Shown here in pieces: positions 48,780 to 63,124 of a stretch of DNA of 64,000 nucleotides. Location of the stretch: NCBI RefSeq assembly GCF_000090795.2, contig NW_003546298.1, positions 33,458 to 97,457 of the forward strand, written 5' to 3'. The stretch comes from Amphimedon queenslandica (taxonomy: Eukaryota > Porifera > Demospongiae > Haplosclerida > Niphatidae). The position numbers and the translations under genes were made by a program. Every line of letters starts with the position of its first letter. Within the stretch, counting starts at the first letter, position 1. The notes beneath the pieces are model-generated. The model ran no database searches and was not told where the DNA came from. It saw only the letters and a program-made list of their open reading frames with translations.

Positions 48780-49055
48780 AACACCAAAAATTAAATATAA
48801 CAATTCTAAAATCAATTAATCAATAATAATATGAATATCACAATCATATTAATATAGTACCACATTGCATATTCTTGAAAACACTATAGCAACACGTACA
48901 ATATTAATACATAGATAGTAAAGTAAATGATAATAATGATTAATATGATCCAATAAATTTGAATAATGCATTAATATCAATAACAGTAATGATAGCATCA
49001 AAAGTAATAGTAACAACAATAGTGGTATAGTAACTACAACTAAAATATTAATTAC
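48780..49055. other. AT-rich 3' flank of sacsin
   Basis: Rich in AAT/TAAT triplets with no other pattern; it presumably includes the sacsin 3' UTR. No clear polyadenylation signal on the minus strand could be chosen. Confidence 0.4.
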
Positions 49056-52000
49056 CTACTGTATCACACTATTAATCAAATCGTAGACCTTTTCAGCTTG
49101 TTTAGTTATATCAGAAGCTTGATGAAGACTATACTTATCAACTGGTGCATTTGGTCTGTTGTGTCTATTAGGATAACGTGTATCTAAGTAATATTGCTCC
49201 ATATTAGATACTAAATTATTTAGTTGTGATAGCGATCCTTCACATGAACTAAGAGCTCTTGCATGAACAATCAATTCGTGACGTTTAAGATAAATCTCAT
49301 TCAATCCCAATAAGGCATACATACCAGCCTTAAGTGCCTTTTCCATCACCTGGTGAGCCATAAATATGACTTGAGATGAGACTTCTTCTTTAGATGACGA
49401 GAATAAATCGTTCATAGCTTGTAGATCAGACTTTGCCTGTCTCATCCAACGCTTAGCCTCAATCATATCAACTTGAGGCTGAAAACTAAAAAAACTTCCA
49501 CTATCTTGTGTTGTATGGCTCTGTTGAGATCTACTAAAATTATTGCCACCAAAACTGCTTCCTCCTTCTCCCCCTCCTCCTCCCCTTCCACTATGTCCAT
49601 ATCTTCTATTGCGTGCACTTTTATCCCACTGGTTAAAATTTGACTCCCATTGAGATCTAAAGCTAGTTCCTGTATGGTGACTATAATACTGAGTAACATC
49701 ACGATCAAGCAATGGGAGATTGTTCTCCAGACGATTGAGCTGACACTTTAAAAATTTGAAAACCTCTTCATAAATACTCACTTTAGATGGTTCAGCTTTA
49801 TCAGGATGATATAGCAGATACAAACGCCTCACCCCTCTTCTCCTTTCAGCATCTGGTAGACTCCACAATAGCCTAAGCTGCTCACATACTTCCTTCTTTA
49901 GCCTGTATACTTCATTATCTTTAGTTTCAGCCTTTGCTTCACTAGTATCTTGGTGAATCCCACTATGTGGAAGTGGAACTCTTTCTTGATGATGATTAGG
50001 AGACACTGGTGCCTCTCGACGTACAAGCTTATACAGGCAAGAAATAGATACAGTTTCTTCATGGATTTCATCTTTATTATCAATCTGAATGACAAATTTC
50101 CTTAAGAAATGATTATTGACATCTTCTTGCTGTACTTCATGAAGTATGATGGCCCAAATAAAATCATCATCACGTCTTTCATACCCAACCCACTCTTGAG
50201 GACGAAATATGTGATTAACATTGTGATCGAGAAATGACTTCCAGTGCATTGTCATACTTTGCCCAGGCTCTGGCTTGCTATCATCAGCACTGATTAAATA
50301 CTCATCTATATTGACATCCTGATCATATTCTTCCATAACTGATTTGAAATCTTCTTCACTCTGAACATCAAGAAGTTTAAACATTAATTCGTTTAATTCT
50401 TTCAATTTTATTGCTTCATTGCTTACAACTTGTGCCAATACATTACAAAGTTCATGAGCAAAACTTTTTCGTAATTTTACACTGATAGTACTAGTAGCTT
50501 CATCACTGCTATACAAAGTGTAGTTTTGATCCTCATCACATATAAAAAGAAACTGGGCTTTAAGTATACCAACTTTGATTGAATTAATCATTACACATGC
50601 AGTGAAGTCAGTGACTGTTTTACATTGAAGATTTTTAATAAAATTAACCATTAAAGCAGCATTTGGTTCTGACAGATCTGGTAAAACTTTTAAAATTATT
50701 TTTGTGAGACCATCACAATAAACTGAAATTGAGCAAAGGTTTGTTAGGCAATTAAGCCTTTCACATAAATTGCTATGGGACAGTGATATAATACCTGATT
50801 CTAGCTTATTGTGACTAACAGAAGATAGACTCTTTGGAGATAATTTTCTTGGTAACTTGCAGCACAGTTCTTTCTCTAAGACATCATCTGCTCTTAATAA
50901 AAAACTGCTCTTAATACTAAATAGTTTAAACTGTGACTCAGAGAAATCCCACTCAGATTTATGGCTGTAATATACCTTTCTATCACGATAAACGAGCTTT
51001 GTTGATAAAACTAATTCATCATCAATTGATGGGAGATACAAAGGTTCCAGTATTTTTTCAGTTTCTTGTGTCACATCTTTTAATAAATCAGAAAGTGCTT
51101 GCATTGCATTTCTTACTAATTCTTCATCGTTGGGATTACTAATAACTTTACATTGTTGATGGAGCCTCTCTAGCATATACTGTATATGCTTTAGTTCCAC
51201 ACTATATGTTACTCCTGCTTCTGACAATGCAAACGACAAATAATGCAAACTGACTGGCAATGCATTAATGTAAGGACAAAATCTTGTGCTTTTTTCAGAT
51301 CCTGATGAATTAATAGTCATAACAACTTGCAATGAATTTACAAGTACAGGCTTGCTAACTTCACGACCATTATTAGGTTCAGCACTGACTGGAATAAAGG
51401 GAACTAAAGACAGTTCCTTTAACAGACTTTTGTCATGATTATAAATGAATGTTATGTTGTCTTTAATAACTTCTATTACAGATGCACTATCACTAATTCT
51501 TGATACAGTATACGTTGACATTAATTCAAAGTCAGCCAAATGAGACCTTGAAATGTTTTCAACGTTTTTAAAAACATCTGTTGCAGAAGGTTCAGTAACT
51601 ACTCTTAATTGATTTAGTACCTTGTTTTCAGCTACAGACATGCAACATGCTGGTAGTTGTATAACTGGTTTGACAGTCCATAGAAGCGAAGCATTTAGTT
51701 CATCAAACCTAACAGCTCCATTAAAACAAGTAAAGCCAGTATTATTGGGTGGCGGAGCAATCCATGACAATAGACTCAAATCAGCAGTACAAACAAAAGG
51801 AATTTCACAAATTGTAGACAATAATGTGGGTGACTTATGGATATCAGTAGCTTTAGTTGAGAATAGATATTCCACAAGCACACTAGAGGTATCTTTGCAA
51901 TGATTTTTTGATACTTCATCACAAAATTCTATAAATTCCTCTGGTGTTACTTTAGTACAAAGACCAATAAATTTTAAGAAATCAAGCCATTCCTTTTTTC

Positions 52001-55000
52001 TATATTCTTCAACAAGAAAATTAAACTTGTCAGGAAATGAATTGAATATGTCCACAGTATGGTCGACAAAATGATTAACAGGATAAAGTTTATCATCATT
52101 TGAATGAGAAACTAAGAATGGCAAATTCTTTGCACAGTTAACAAACTTTGCAGCTTTTTCACTCTGTTCACCTGTCATTTTTAAAGCATGTTTTAAATTG
52201 GGAAAAAGACTCTTTCTTATGTATTCCATGTGACACATTCGTTCATCAAAATCTAATTTGTCAAATACTGGAAAAATTATGTTACAGTACACTTCAGTAG
52301 GTGACAACTCCTGACCAAGAAGAAAAAAATTATTTGGGCATAGGCATTTCCAAGATCCATCTCTTTCCAAGAAGACAATTCTGTCAATAGGTGCCCACTT
52401 ATCATGTGCTTCTAGTGGGAATTGAGGATCATCAGGCCAAAGACAAACATGTTTTTCAACTAACTTTGTGACTGTTCCATTAATACTTTTGAACAAAGGG
52501 AGGCATAGGATCTTGTCTAAGATCTCCTTGTCATTATAAAATGATGTTTTGTTGAGATATGACGTTATGATCTGAATTTGTGAGTCATTTAGTGTTGTAA
52601 CTTTTTGGGTAAAGCAAAGCTCATCTTGTCTGCATACATGAAAGATGACATTCAAAATACAATCATATTGTGTCATACTAGGACAAAAATTAATTATTGC
52701 CTGAGGATATCCTTCAGATATAAGTATAGGGACATTTAAACCCTCTAAAATATTAAAAGCATCATCTTTCATACCTGGTTCAACAACTGGCAATATATCA
52801 GATGAACTACTGTAGAGTTTATTATTCCTAGCTGGTAACAAGGCCCACTCCTGAACAATTTCATTCTGATAAACAATGAAGTAGTCATCTGTTGTAATGC
52901 ATTCCCATAATTCCTTTAAAGTACAACCATCAATGACATTGCTGGGTGCTTCGTCTCCTTTCAATTTTGACGGTAAATTATCATCAAGTATTTTTGATAT
53001 ATGACTGAATAAACTGCTGCTACTTATACTGAGGAAATAGTACCGTGAAAGAGATACATTGAAGAGTTCTGGATGCAAGAACTTATCTTTACTATCAGAG
53101 AAAAGTGAGGAATAACTACTAAAAAGAACTTGGTCATTCTCATTAAAATTTCTAAGAATATCATCAGATGTGAGCAAAAGCGGATAGCCAATAGGAGATT
53201 TTGGAAACTCAGATGAATTACATAGAATGTATTTAAGAAAATCTTGAAAGCATTGAATAGTTTGAAATGGACTTTCCTGTAGCTTAACTGGTACACCAGA
53301 TGTCAAAATCAAAGAATAAAAATTAGTATAAAAGGAAAATACAGACACTGGACTTACTACTGGAGGATCAAATACTTCTTTAAAGTTTTGATAGATATTA
53401 TGAGGTGCACAAGTTACTGACATCTGAATTTTATTCACAACAGGTAATATACTCTTAACATACTCAGGCTGAAAGTATACTTGGGTAAATCCGTTATCAC
53501 TTTTTAATGGACACCACTCCATTTTTACCTTGCTTTGTGACGTCTTAACTTCAATTGCCAGAACAGATATATTATGATTATAAAGATGTTGCACTACATT
53601 AAGAGCTAATGTATGCCAGTCACCCTCTAATCTTCCACTATCACCACCTTTATCAAACAGAGGAAAAAGATCATAATAACTGTTAACAAGGGAAGAAACA
53701 TCTTGGGAAGAGTAACTTTCAGATTCAGATATAAAATAGGATCTAGCTTTATCTAACAGCAATGCATAACAGGATGCTATAGCTTGTAAGATGAATCTGT
53801 TCCATTTTATCTTATCGTCTTCCTTGTCTCCATTCCAAAGTGAACGACGATTGTTATTTAGAGCAAACTGACCATTAACATGTACAGGAAGATTTGTAAA
53901 TACGGGCAATGGCAAAAAGCAAAAAACACGACCTTGTATATGAGTATCTCCATCTAAAGGAGCTGCAATGCCATACTTTGGCTGAACTCTATCATTACCA
54001 ACTCCATTTTGAATGAGCCATCTTTTAGTAACTTCTTCATTATGAGGCTTCAGAATACTAAGCTGTATTGGATATGTCACAATGAATGGCTTTTTGCTAC
54101 TTTTGAAAGAAAGCAGTTTCTGATGGAATCCTTCTCTCTGTTGTTGGTCTTCTTGTGAAATATTTATTTCATAGCTTAGCTTTAATGAACTATGTCTATC
54201 ATCGATGATATAGAAGCTAAATTGTTTGATGTGGTTCAAAAATAGAAGAGCATCTTCAATTTCATTTACCCACTCAGTGAGCTTCCTTTCTATTACACTG
54301 ACAGAAAGGTGAGTTGTTTTGTCTAACAATTCAGTTGATTCAAATCCACTTTGTGTTCGCAATGGGAATCTAAAGAGAGTACCAGTTGTTAAATTATCAG
54401 GCAAATGAATGTTAGATGGTGAAATCCGAAGAAAGCTGGATTGAAGATCACTCATAATTTCTAGAAAATAATCATCAATGTTATATTGTCTTCCAGGACA
54501 GGAGTAATCTGCTTCTGGTACATATTTACAGTGTGGGTCAAATACACAAAGTGTGTTTCCTCTAGTAATAAAACTAGGACAGTCAGTGAGGTGATACACA
54601 ACATTGAAACCAATACCAAACTGACCAATTGATTCATCATCATCACGCTTAGAACCAAGACCCAACTTCTGAATACCTTCCAAATCAACATCACTAAATT
54701 CCTTATCATTCCATACCAGTAGGGCAGGTCCTTGTAATTCTTTTCCCCATGTTTCTGATGGTACTGTTTCATTCCCATGCTGTCTTTTGTCAAGTATTAT
54801 TCGTATTTTAGTAGCTTTAGCATCATCAGCATTTTGCAGTAGTTCTTTAAGAAATGTTGCATCCAGTGGATATTCTTGCAGTATATTCCTAATGCGCCGA
54901 GTAAGTTCTTCCTTTTGACCAAAAGGAACCCCAAGAAAACTTTGTTGTGAGTGATGGGCAAATTTATTCAAAAACCTACTACGAATGGGCTTAACACCAA

Positions 55001-58000
55001 GTGTCAGTGCTACTCCTCGAGTTAGTTTATCGTGCACATAAAAGCTCTCATCGTCTGGTGGTAGCCATGGTGAATCATTAAAGGACAATTGGCTTACATA
55101 TCGAAGAGTAAAAGAATTATCAATAAGTATAATATCTCCATTGTAGTTTGAAACTTGAGATGAATCATTGGTCATTGAATTTAACCCTAAAATCATGCTC
55201 AAAGCAATATTTTGATTCCTTTTTGGTATTTTATGAGATGCAAAATCTTTATACATTGCCTCAAAAGCTACCAATATGTCGTCATAGTTAAAAGTTGTCT
55301 TAATATCAAGGCACTTTAAAAGTTTATCTTTTTCAGAAAGCATTGATGGCAGCTTGTAAAGATAAGGGCCATCATTATGTTTCCAGTTAACAGCTACATC
55401 CCGTGGACAAACAAAAGCTTTACCTGTCCATATAAATGGTTTATTGTAATACCTTGATAATGACTGAGATTGCACATTATCAAGTGATTCATCCAAAAAA
55501 GCATATATTTTGTGACACATTTTATCAATAAGTTCATAATGACCATTAGATGCAGGTGGTTTAAATGAACAAATCAAGGTATTGAAGTGTTCCAGAACTT
55601 CATCAAATGATGGCTTAGTAGCAATTTCCAATAACTTCATCACCCTTGATCTTACAGTGCCGCAACCTCCATCACTGACAGAATCAGTATTAAGTATTGC
55701 TCTTTGAGAGCCAACTATGAAAGCAGTGTCTATTGCTTTACTACGTGAATCACAAATTAATTCATTAGGAGACAGTAGCATGTGACCCTCACCCTTCCAA
55801 TGTATGAAGTAATCTTCAGGCTTTGGTAAGACAGGTAAAAATCGCATCTTTTTCAACTCATCAGGAATGGGAGATGTGATATACTGCAATATAGCTTTTA
55901 CTCTTTTCATTGCTTTACTTTTGTCAATAACAATGATTGATTCAATTGTTTTAGCACTTTTAATAATTATGTCCATTGATAGTTTCTCTGACATCATTCC
56001 AAACTCAAATAATATGGGACGTACTAAATTATTTTGATAGAAGCTTAATAATGGAAACATGGCATCATCAGGATCAAATATGTCTTCAAATACAACTGGA
56101 TCAATTAGTTGGTTGGCTACCTTTAAGTTTATGCCATTAGGAGAGCATGGAATGCATGGAAATTTTTTTATTTTGCTTTTAACATTCTTATATTCATTTG
56201 AATTTATTTGCTCTGACATGGCAATAGCCAATAACATACAGAAAATAACTTCATTGCGAATTTGTATTTGTGCATTAAATGATGCTATATTGGATAAAAA
56301 GCAGCTAGTAAACTCATTTTCATTAAGAACATGTAGGCTATCATTCAAGTTCTGTAACTGCTGCATATGGTCAGGTGGTAAGGAAACTACTGGTAATTGA
56401 AGAATAGAAAGAGCTTCTTCAGGAAAGGAGCACTTACCAGCTATTGAGAATAATGGTGAAGGAATAAAACAAGACTGCTCTAGTGTCTGCCATTTATTTA
56501 AAGAAGCCGAGTAGAAGAGCTTTTGTTCTGATAGTATATTAATCAAAGGTTTAACAAGAGAGACATATGGATATTTCATACGCTTAGCAAGAGGCCACAA
56601 AAAGTAAAACTCATAGTTAAGTAAAGTTCCTGAGCAGTGCATTGCTTGCAATTTTTGAAGTAATTTGCAATAAGCTTTTGGTATAGTTTTTTCCATTAAG
56701 TTTTTGTTCCATTGTACTCTAGAATCAGTAACTGTATCTGATGAAACTTCAGTCCAAATACCACTTCTGTTACTCATTACAGCAAAATTAGCACTGACAT
56801 GTACTGGTAAGCCAGTACTAGGCATTGCTAGTGGCAAAAAACAGAATGCGGCTCCTTCTACTTCTTTACATTTGTAAAAACCCAAGTTTCCTTCATCAAG
56901 TTGACATGCGACAGAGGCCACAGCTGGTTTTGTGATATTCTGGTGTTGCCACTGCCCTTCTTGACTAGCTATTAACCAATGTTCAGTACTGCTTTCAATA
57001 CAAGGTGACTTGATCACAACTTTCTGAAAATCATTACTATTACTACTACTAATATCAATAGACACATGGGTAATTTCCTCATTGTCCCTCCGTGAACTGA
57101 AGGTGATGTGCTTCATGTGCTGCAAAAATAGCAATAATTTAGAGCCACAATCAACTAAATCTCTCTTCATGTGCTCTACAATATGTTCATCATAAACTTT
57201 AGAACTAATCTGACTCATACTTGTTCTAAAAGGAAACCTAAACATTGTCCCTTTATAATTTGATGATGATTTGAAGCCGAATAAACCTTCATAAGGCACC
57301 AAATCCTGACAATTAGAAAAAATTCTTGACTGCTGGTACTTAATTTTTTTACCAGGTTTGCTCTGATCATGGACTACACCTTTAAGGTATTTAAGCGTTG
57401 GATCGAATATGTACAACCACTCACCACTAACAAAAGAAGGTACATCAGTGATGTGATACACTGAGCAAAAACCAACACCAAATTTACCAATTTTAAGTGG
57501 CTGGTTAGCTTTAGTAGCACCAGCCAGTTTGGTTATGTTTTCAAAGTCTTCCTTGGTGAATGTGCTGTCATTGTGGACAATCAGTGCTGGTCCATGGCTT
57601 TCTGCCATTCCTTTAAATAACAGCTTCTGCGTTGAATATGTTCGACTGTCATATAATATATTGACTTTAGTTGCCCCAGCATCATCAGCATTTTGAATCA
57701 TCTCCTTTATAATAGTAATATCATCTTTGTATTCTTTCAAGATGTTACAAAGTCGTGTTGTTAATGGTTCATGTTGACCAGCATCATCAAATACATCCTC
57801 AGTGATATTAAGATGATCACTGAGTGGAGTTATTCCTAATATGGGGACCAAATAAGTCACTTTAGGATGTATTAGGTTATATTCTTTATCTGAAGCATTG
57901 GCAATATCACGAAGCATTTCATTGTCTGTATAAGATACATCNNNNNNNNNNNNNNNNNNNNNNNNNNNNNNNNNNNNNNNNNNNNNNNNNNNNNNNNNNN

Positions 58001-61000
58001 NNNNNNNNNNNNNNNNNNNNNNNNNNNNNNNNNNNNNNNNNNNNNNNNNNNNNNNNNNNNNNNNNNNNNNNNNNNNNNNNNNNNNNNNNNNNNNNNNNNN
58101 NNNNNNNNNNNNNNNNNNNNNNNNNNNNNNNNNNNNNNNNNNNNNNNNNNNNNNNNNNNNNNNNNNNNNGTAAGTAAGTCGGTTCTAAAACTGTAGGTAC
58201 CACTCATTGCTATAGCTTTATCATCACAGTACAATGATCTAATAGCATTAATGGATACTCGAGAGGATTCGTCATACTGGAGAGCTTTGAAAAGTGAAAT
58301 TTTACAAAGTGTAAATAATCTTTCATGATCTAGTTGAGCATTTGACAAGAACTGCTGCAGAGCTACAGCTTCAATGCTAGAAAAGCTGACACTGTTAAGA
58401 TGTAATGAATGCATAGCATCAAGTACTTGATCATTCTCAAACTGATACAAGTACTGAGAGAGTTGGTTGTGTTTTAAATATGAAAAAACACGAGCATCAG
58501 CAAATCTGATACCGCATTTCTCTAAGCCAGATAAAAGTGCTGCTGATGCTTCATGATTGTATGGAGATATATACACAACTCCATCTTGTTTAGCTAGTGC
58601 AGTAACACTAGTAGCACCAGTATGCAGTTTAACTGGCACTATACATTTTGATTGAAAATATGACAATTGCTTGTTGTTAAGCCACTGCCAAAAATTAGAC
58701 ATTTGATCACTTGATCAATGGCTCGTATTGCATTTTGATAGTAAATTAGCAACTCGTTCAGTATTTAACAATACAAGCTGAGTGCAACTGCTTTCTACAA
58801 CTGAACACAGTTGTGTATGCAATATACTGTCTTCAATGTACAAACTCACTAATTGGCTTTCTAAACCAGGCAGTAGGCTGCTAGGATATGATGAACTGCT
58901 AACAAAAATATCATCAACAAAAAGTGACTGGTTTTTAAATTGCTGAAAAGTACCATTTGATAATGGCAACAAATCAAGACCAACTACATCACAAAAAGAA
59001 TCATCTTTTAAAATATACTTTAGAATTTCTAGCTTTTCTTTCCTTGATGCATTGCAGTAAGAAAGCATATTACCCTTTAACTCTGACCTAACTAAGTCAG
59101 GTTGAAGTGCTTTGAGACTCTGGTATTGCTTTAATGCTTCACTACAGCTATCATTAATTTCAACTAAATTGACATTGCATTTAATCATAGCATCTTTGAC
59201 TGCTGAAGGTGCTTCATCAGTTATAAAAACTGCATCGCTAACACTAATCCATCTCCCTCTTGCAGATGAAGTATGTACAGCCTACTACTGCCTACTAGTA
59301 ACTTGTAATATGGATCCAATATGCCAGACCATGGGGTACCTGTGACTCTTTTGATGTCAGGCCAACAACTGTACACTGTGCTAGAATCAATCAGTAGCTC
59401 CATCAGCTCAGAAACCAACTTAAAGTAACACGAAGGAAGACATTTCTCCACTAAATACTTGTTCCAAGTTCCCTCTTCATCTCCTTTCCTTTCTTGTGCT
59501 TCCCATTTCAAAGAGCGACGGTTACTACTAATAGCAAATGTTCCATTGACATGAACATGAAAAGGTGCCAGATCTTCAACAGGCAGAGGCAGCACACAGA
59601 AAACACGTCCATTTGAAATACATGTAAGATCCTTTAAATTGATAGCTGTGCCAACCCACGGAAGAATGTGCTGCTTCTCTGCCAATTGCATAACATCATT
59701 ATCATTGCTACCAATCTGATTAACAACTAGCCAGTCATAATTACTGACTGTACCACCATCAACTTTCTCAATATTAAAACGTGATACATCTTTAATAATG
59801 TCACGTACGCTATACTGTGATTGACCAGTAAATGCTGATTCGACACGACTGATCAATTGTTTCTGTTGAGATAATCGCGACTGATAATCTCTCTCACTCA
59901 CACTGACTTTAAATAGTGATAATGTATCATTGCTCTCAGTGATTTTACAAATTTCAATTGAGCAAACTGATCTAAGGAAAACTAATAAATACTGGGCTTC
60001 TTCTTTTAAAGTATGAATCAGGCTAAGAATCTTATCAATAGTGTAAAAATCACTTGAAAGCATTGATTCTTTGGTACGCAATGGAAACCTGAACAAGGTC
60101 TTATCCTGGTAGCTTGGATTATCCTTTGAAAAACCACAAATCCCATCAAATGGTTCCAGTGCTTCTTGACAATAACTTTTCAACTTTTCTAGGTTAAACC
60201 CTCTACCTGATCCTCCCTTCCATACTCTTTCCTGTGGATCCAAGAATCCACAATAGTTTTGACTCAGAATAACTGGTAAGTCTAAAAATACAAATGAAAT
60301 CATTATTCACACAAATGCAATCTATGAATATTATTACACACTTCATTACACAATAATAATTCTCAGTAAAAGTAATTGTAGAAGCAAGAGTACCGTACTA
60401 ATGGGTTATTAAGCATAGGCACTTATGCAGAAAATGACAGAAAAATGGGTGCTTAATGATTACTCAGCGCTTAATAAATACAGTAGGTGTGGTTTACAAT
60501 AATAATTAATTAATCACTTTACTGGCTTTATAATGGCGGGTGGTAAAGAATACTCTTTTGACAGTCTGGTTCGTGGCCACAACGCTAATAAAAAGTGTCT
60601 GGACTCCTACTGCTTGAACTCCTACTGCTTGGACTCCTACTGTTTTGTACTGCGCTTAACAAACCCATGCTAAGAGCTACATTGAGCCAGACGCCTAATA
60701 AGAACTAGAAGCTTAACAACGAAGGGCGCTTAATAATCCAAAGGGCGCTTAATAATCTGTTAGTACGGTAGGTTATCTACTCTTGCCAGATGGTGTTAGC
60801 AAAAGCAGCATATCAATAACCCCATCTTACCAGTAATATGATACACAGAATTAAATCCAACTCCAAACTTTCCAATTTTGTGTGGGTTCTTGGCTTTACC
60901 ACTCTGCTGAAAGCTCTGTATGCTCTCCCAGTCTTGTTTCCTGAAAGGAGCATTGTTATAGGAAATGAGAGCAGATCCAGTGAATTCTTGTAACAGTAGC

Positions 61001-62275
61001 TGCTGCTCAGAGTCACTACTATCACTAGCAGCTGATATAAGTGAGAGTGGGAGGGTTTGTAGGACACGACAATCCAAATAGAATTTGACTTCAGTGGCCC
61101 GAGCATCATCAGCATTTTGTATTATTTCCTAAAGAAGAGAATCAATGAAGAAGACATACAAAAAATGATTGTATATGTCACTTTCTACAATGGCATAAGA
61201 AATTGTATACAATAATAAAATTTATTAGTTGTTCCAAGTCAAAAATATTGCTCTCATAACTACATAAAATTGCACAGACCTTGCAAACTAATTCATAAAT
61301 CAATCTATGAACTTCAAAGGGGACTATCTAAATTGAGGTGTGTCTTGCATTGTGTGGTCACATCACCACCTACCAAGGTCCAAGCAAATAGCTGTATCAT
61401 GCTCACCAGTGGTACTATGTAAGGACATGTCCACAGGAAATTTGTTGCACGAGCTAAGACTTTATTATAATATCAAAATAATAACTTTTTTACTTTAATT
61501 TGGCGATGCTTTATTTTTGCAATATGACAGGGTATAGAACGTACTGCAATTGTATGTACATGTAGCTACATAACTTATACCATTTAAATAATAATATGAA
61601 TATTGCTGAGTTGCTTCTGTAGGTAAGCTACTTGTCCCAAATGAGTATCTGAGCAAAACATTAAAAAATGGGAGCGGTAGTAACATAATGATCAGTGACA
61701 TATACATAAGATCAGATTTCAACAAAAGGATAAGGGAGTAAGCAGTAACAAACATACATAAAGTAAAGGAACAGTGATGAGAGGTAACAAAGGCAACAGG
61801 GGAACCAAGGGTATGGAGGGCTAAAATTAGTGGGAGTTAAATTTGGCGATTTGTTAAAAATAATGTAAACAGCAAACTTTATATTAGTGATTTTGCAGCC
61901 ACATGCAATTGAGCATGCTCAGAATGAAGACTTAATATTGGAGGGTCAGGATGCTCACTGTAATCACCAATTCATCAATTAATTAATACTATTTTTCCCA
62001 CCAAAGACATTTCCACGATAATTTTATTGCACTTATATTATTACTGCAAAACAAAAATGCAAATATAACATAAATAAAACACAAAAACTCGTTTGAAAAT
62101 TTCAGTGTACCTTAAATATCTGACCACTTGGATAGTCCTGAAGAATCTTTTTAATCATCTGGTACAAGGGAGGAACTCTTTGACCAAAATCTTCCCCTCT
62201 CAACTCCAGACTAGATCCAGTGTTCCGGCGCTTGTTACTTGAATTTTCACTGCCATCAAAGCAAGTTCGCTTCAT
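49056..62275 (-). CDS. SACS: Sacsin: three sacsin repeats, J domain, HEPN domain (first repeat damaged)
   Basis: Exons 62275-62111, 61128-60831 and a giant exon from 60281 to 49056, as in vertebrate SACS. Repeat 1 has GHKL ATPase motifs EIIQNADDARATEVKF and GKFGVGFNSVYHITG across exons 1-3. Repeat 2 (about 57.8 kb) has IKEMIQNADDAGATKV and GKFGVGFCSVYHITD. Repeat 3 (about 54.85 kb) has LKELLQNADDAKATKI and GQFGIGFNVVYHLTD. Near 49.8 kb is a J domain with YHPDKAEP. A Gly-rich linker leads to a HEPN domain (about 49.47-49.06 kb) ending YDLINSVIQ. Sacsin is a very large Hsp70-linked co-chaperone. From 57917 to 49056 the frame is open for 2,953 codons. Repeat 1 has three problems: a frameshift near 59276-59295, an in-frame TGA at 58717-58715, and a 228-N gap. 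No N-terminal ubiquitin-like domain was found, so an upstream exon may be missing. Confidence 0.9.
57942..58169. other. Assembly gap (228 N)
   Basis: Unresolved bases inside the giant sacsin exon. The frames on the two sides do not join across exactly 228 bases, so the gap length is an estimate. Confidence 0.99.
60391..60770. mobile_element. TIR element in sacsin intron 2
   Basis: TACCGTACTAATGGGTTATT at the left and AATAATCTGTTAGTACGGTA at the right are imperfect inverted repeats (TACCGTACTAA exact) starting at TA. It is 380 bp with internal repeats of GCGCTTAATAA and a tandem 'CTCCTACTGCTTG' motif near 60605-60640; non-coding. Confidence 0.7.
61129..62110. other. Sacsin intron 1
   Basis: A 982-bp intron with a GTACAC donor and CTTTAG acceptor. 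The minus-strand open frame at 61495-61755 has no domain, and no TIR element was recognised. One (ACATGT) unit lies at about 61557. Confidence 0.55.
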
Positions 62276-62970
62276 GTTGCGAGCATGTATCTGGGCAAAA
62301 AGAAAAGAAGAGTGAGTTCTGACCGAGGCGGTTCTGACTCTTCGAGTTAGCTTCGAAGCCTTCGACCACGCCTTTAGTTTTAACACGTCACGCTGCCTGA
62401 CTGTCTCGATCTAATGAGGTCAGTATTAACATAGGAACTTGAGTTTGAATAATAATAATTATACATCCATGGTTTAAAGCAATTAAAAGCCTTGATTGTT
62501 TTGACTTATAGTGAGTTCTTAGTATAAATTATGATGCATTGCTTTAAATTTTTGTGCTAGCATTGCAACTAGAAGTGCTACACAAGTGCAATGTTTTACT
62601 TTATAGACTTATCTTCTCTAATTTAAGAAATAGCTGTGGTAGAAATAAAAATTAATCCTAATAGATCTAGCATGTATCAATACAGACATTGCATGTGCAT
62701 TGAAATTTTTGTGTACCTGTATTACTTATACTTATATTAAAAAAAAAACAGATTATGTATGTACTTGTATGCATTGGAAAATTTTTGTGTGCAGACATTA
62801 TTCACTTTTTGCTTCCCAAATTCATCTGTATTTGGAGGTTTTGCATTCATTACTATTATTTATTTTAGTCAATGTTTTTAATGGCTTCAAAATTACGCCA
62901 AATTTTTATTACATTTTCTGATACATATTAATTTATGTCCTTATGCTATGTAGAAAATTTGAGCTGATTG
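62276..62970. other. Upstream region of sacsin; dispersed repeat at the end
   Basis: The minus-strand frame stays open upstream of the chosen ATG (62275) for about 36 codons (...SFLFAQIHARN). A CTTTTTGCCCAG acceptor-like site lies there, so the true first exon may be further upstream. About 62880-62970 matches, inverted, the dispersed repeat of 18.9 and 43.5 kb. Confidence 0.4.
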
Positions 62971-63064
62971 AAGTCATGAAGTCATGCACACTCAGAAACA
63001 AATTTAGGCCATTAGACATTGTTATTTTTTGATAGTGTAAATTTTTAGAGTTTAATAATTATCA
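62970..63064 (+). repeat. Copy of the lipid-transfer gene 3' flank
   Basis: 'GAAGTCATGCACACTCAGA', then an A-rich stretch, 'ATTAGACATTGTTATTTTT' and 'GATAGT' match 46212-46290 in the same order. This is a second remnant of the cluster duplicated at 35-48 kb. Confidence 0.7.
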
Positions 63065-63124
63065 AGAAGCAGTTACTATTGACAATTTGTACAAACATTC
63101 TCATTGTGAATAGTCTATGTACAG

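Noticed and set aside
50933-51142. Plus-strand frames in 50.9-56.4 kb
   Set aside because: Antisense shadows of the giant sacsin exon.
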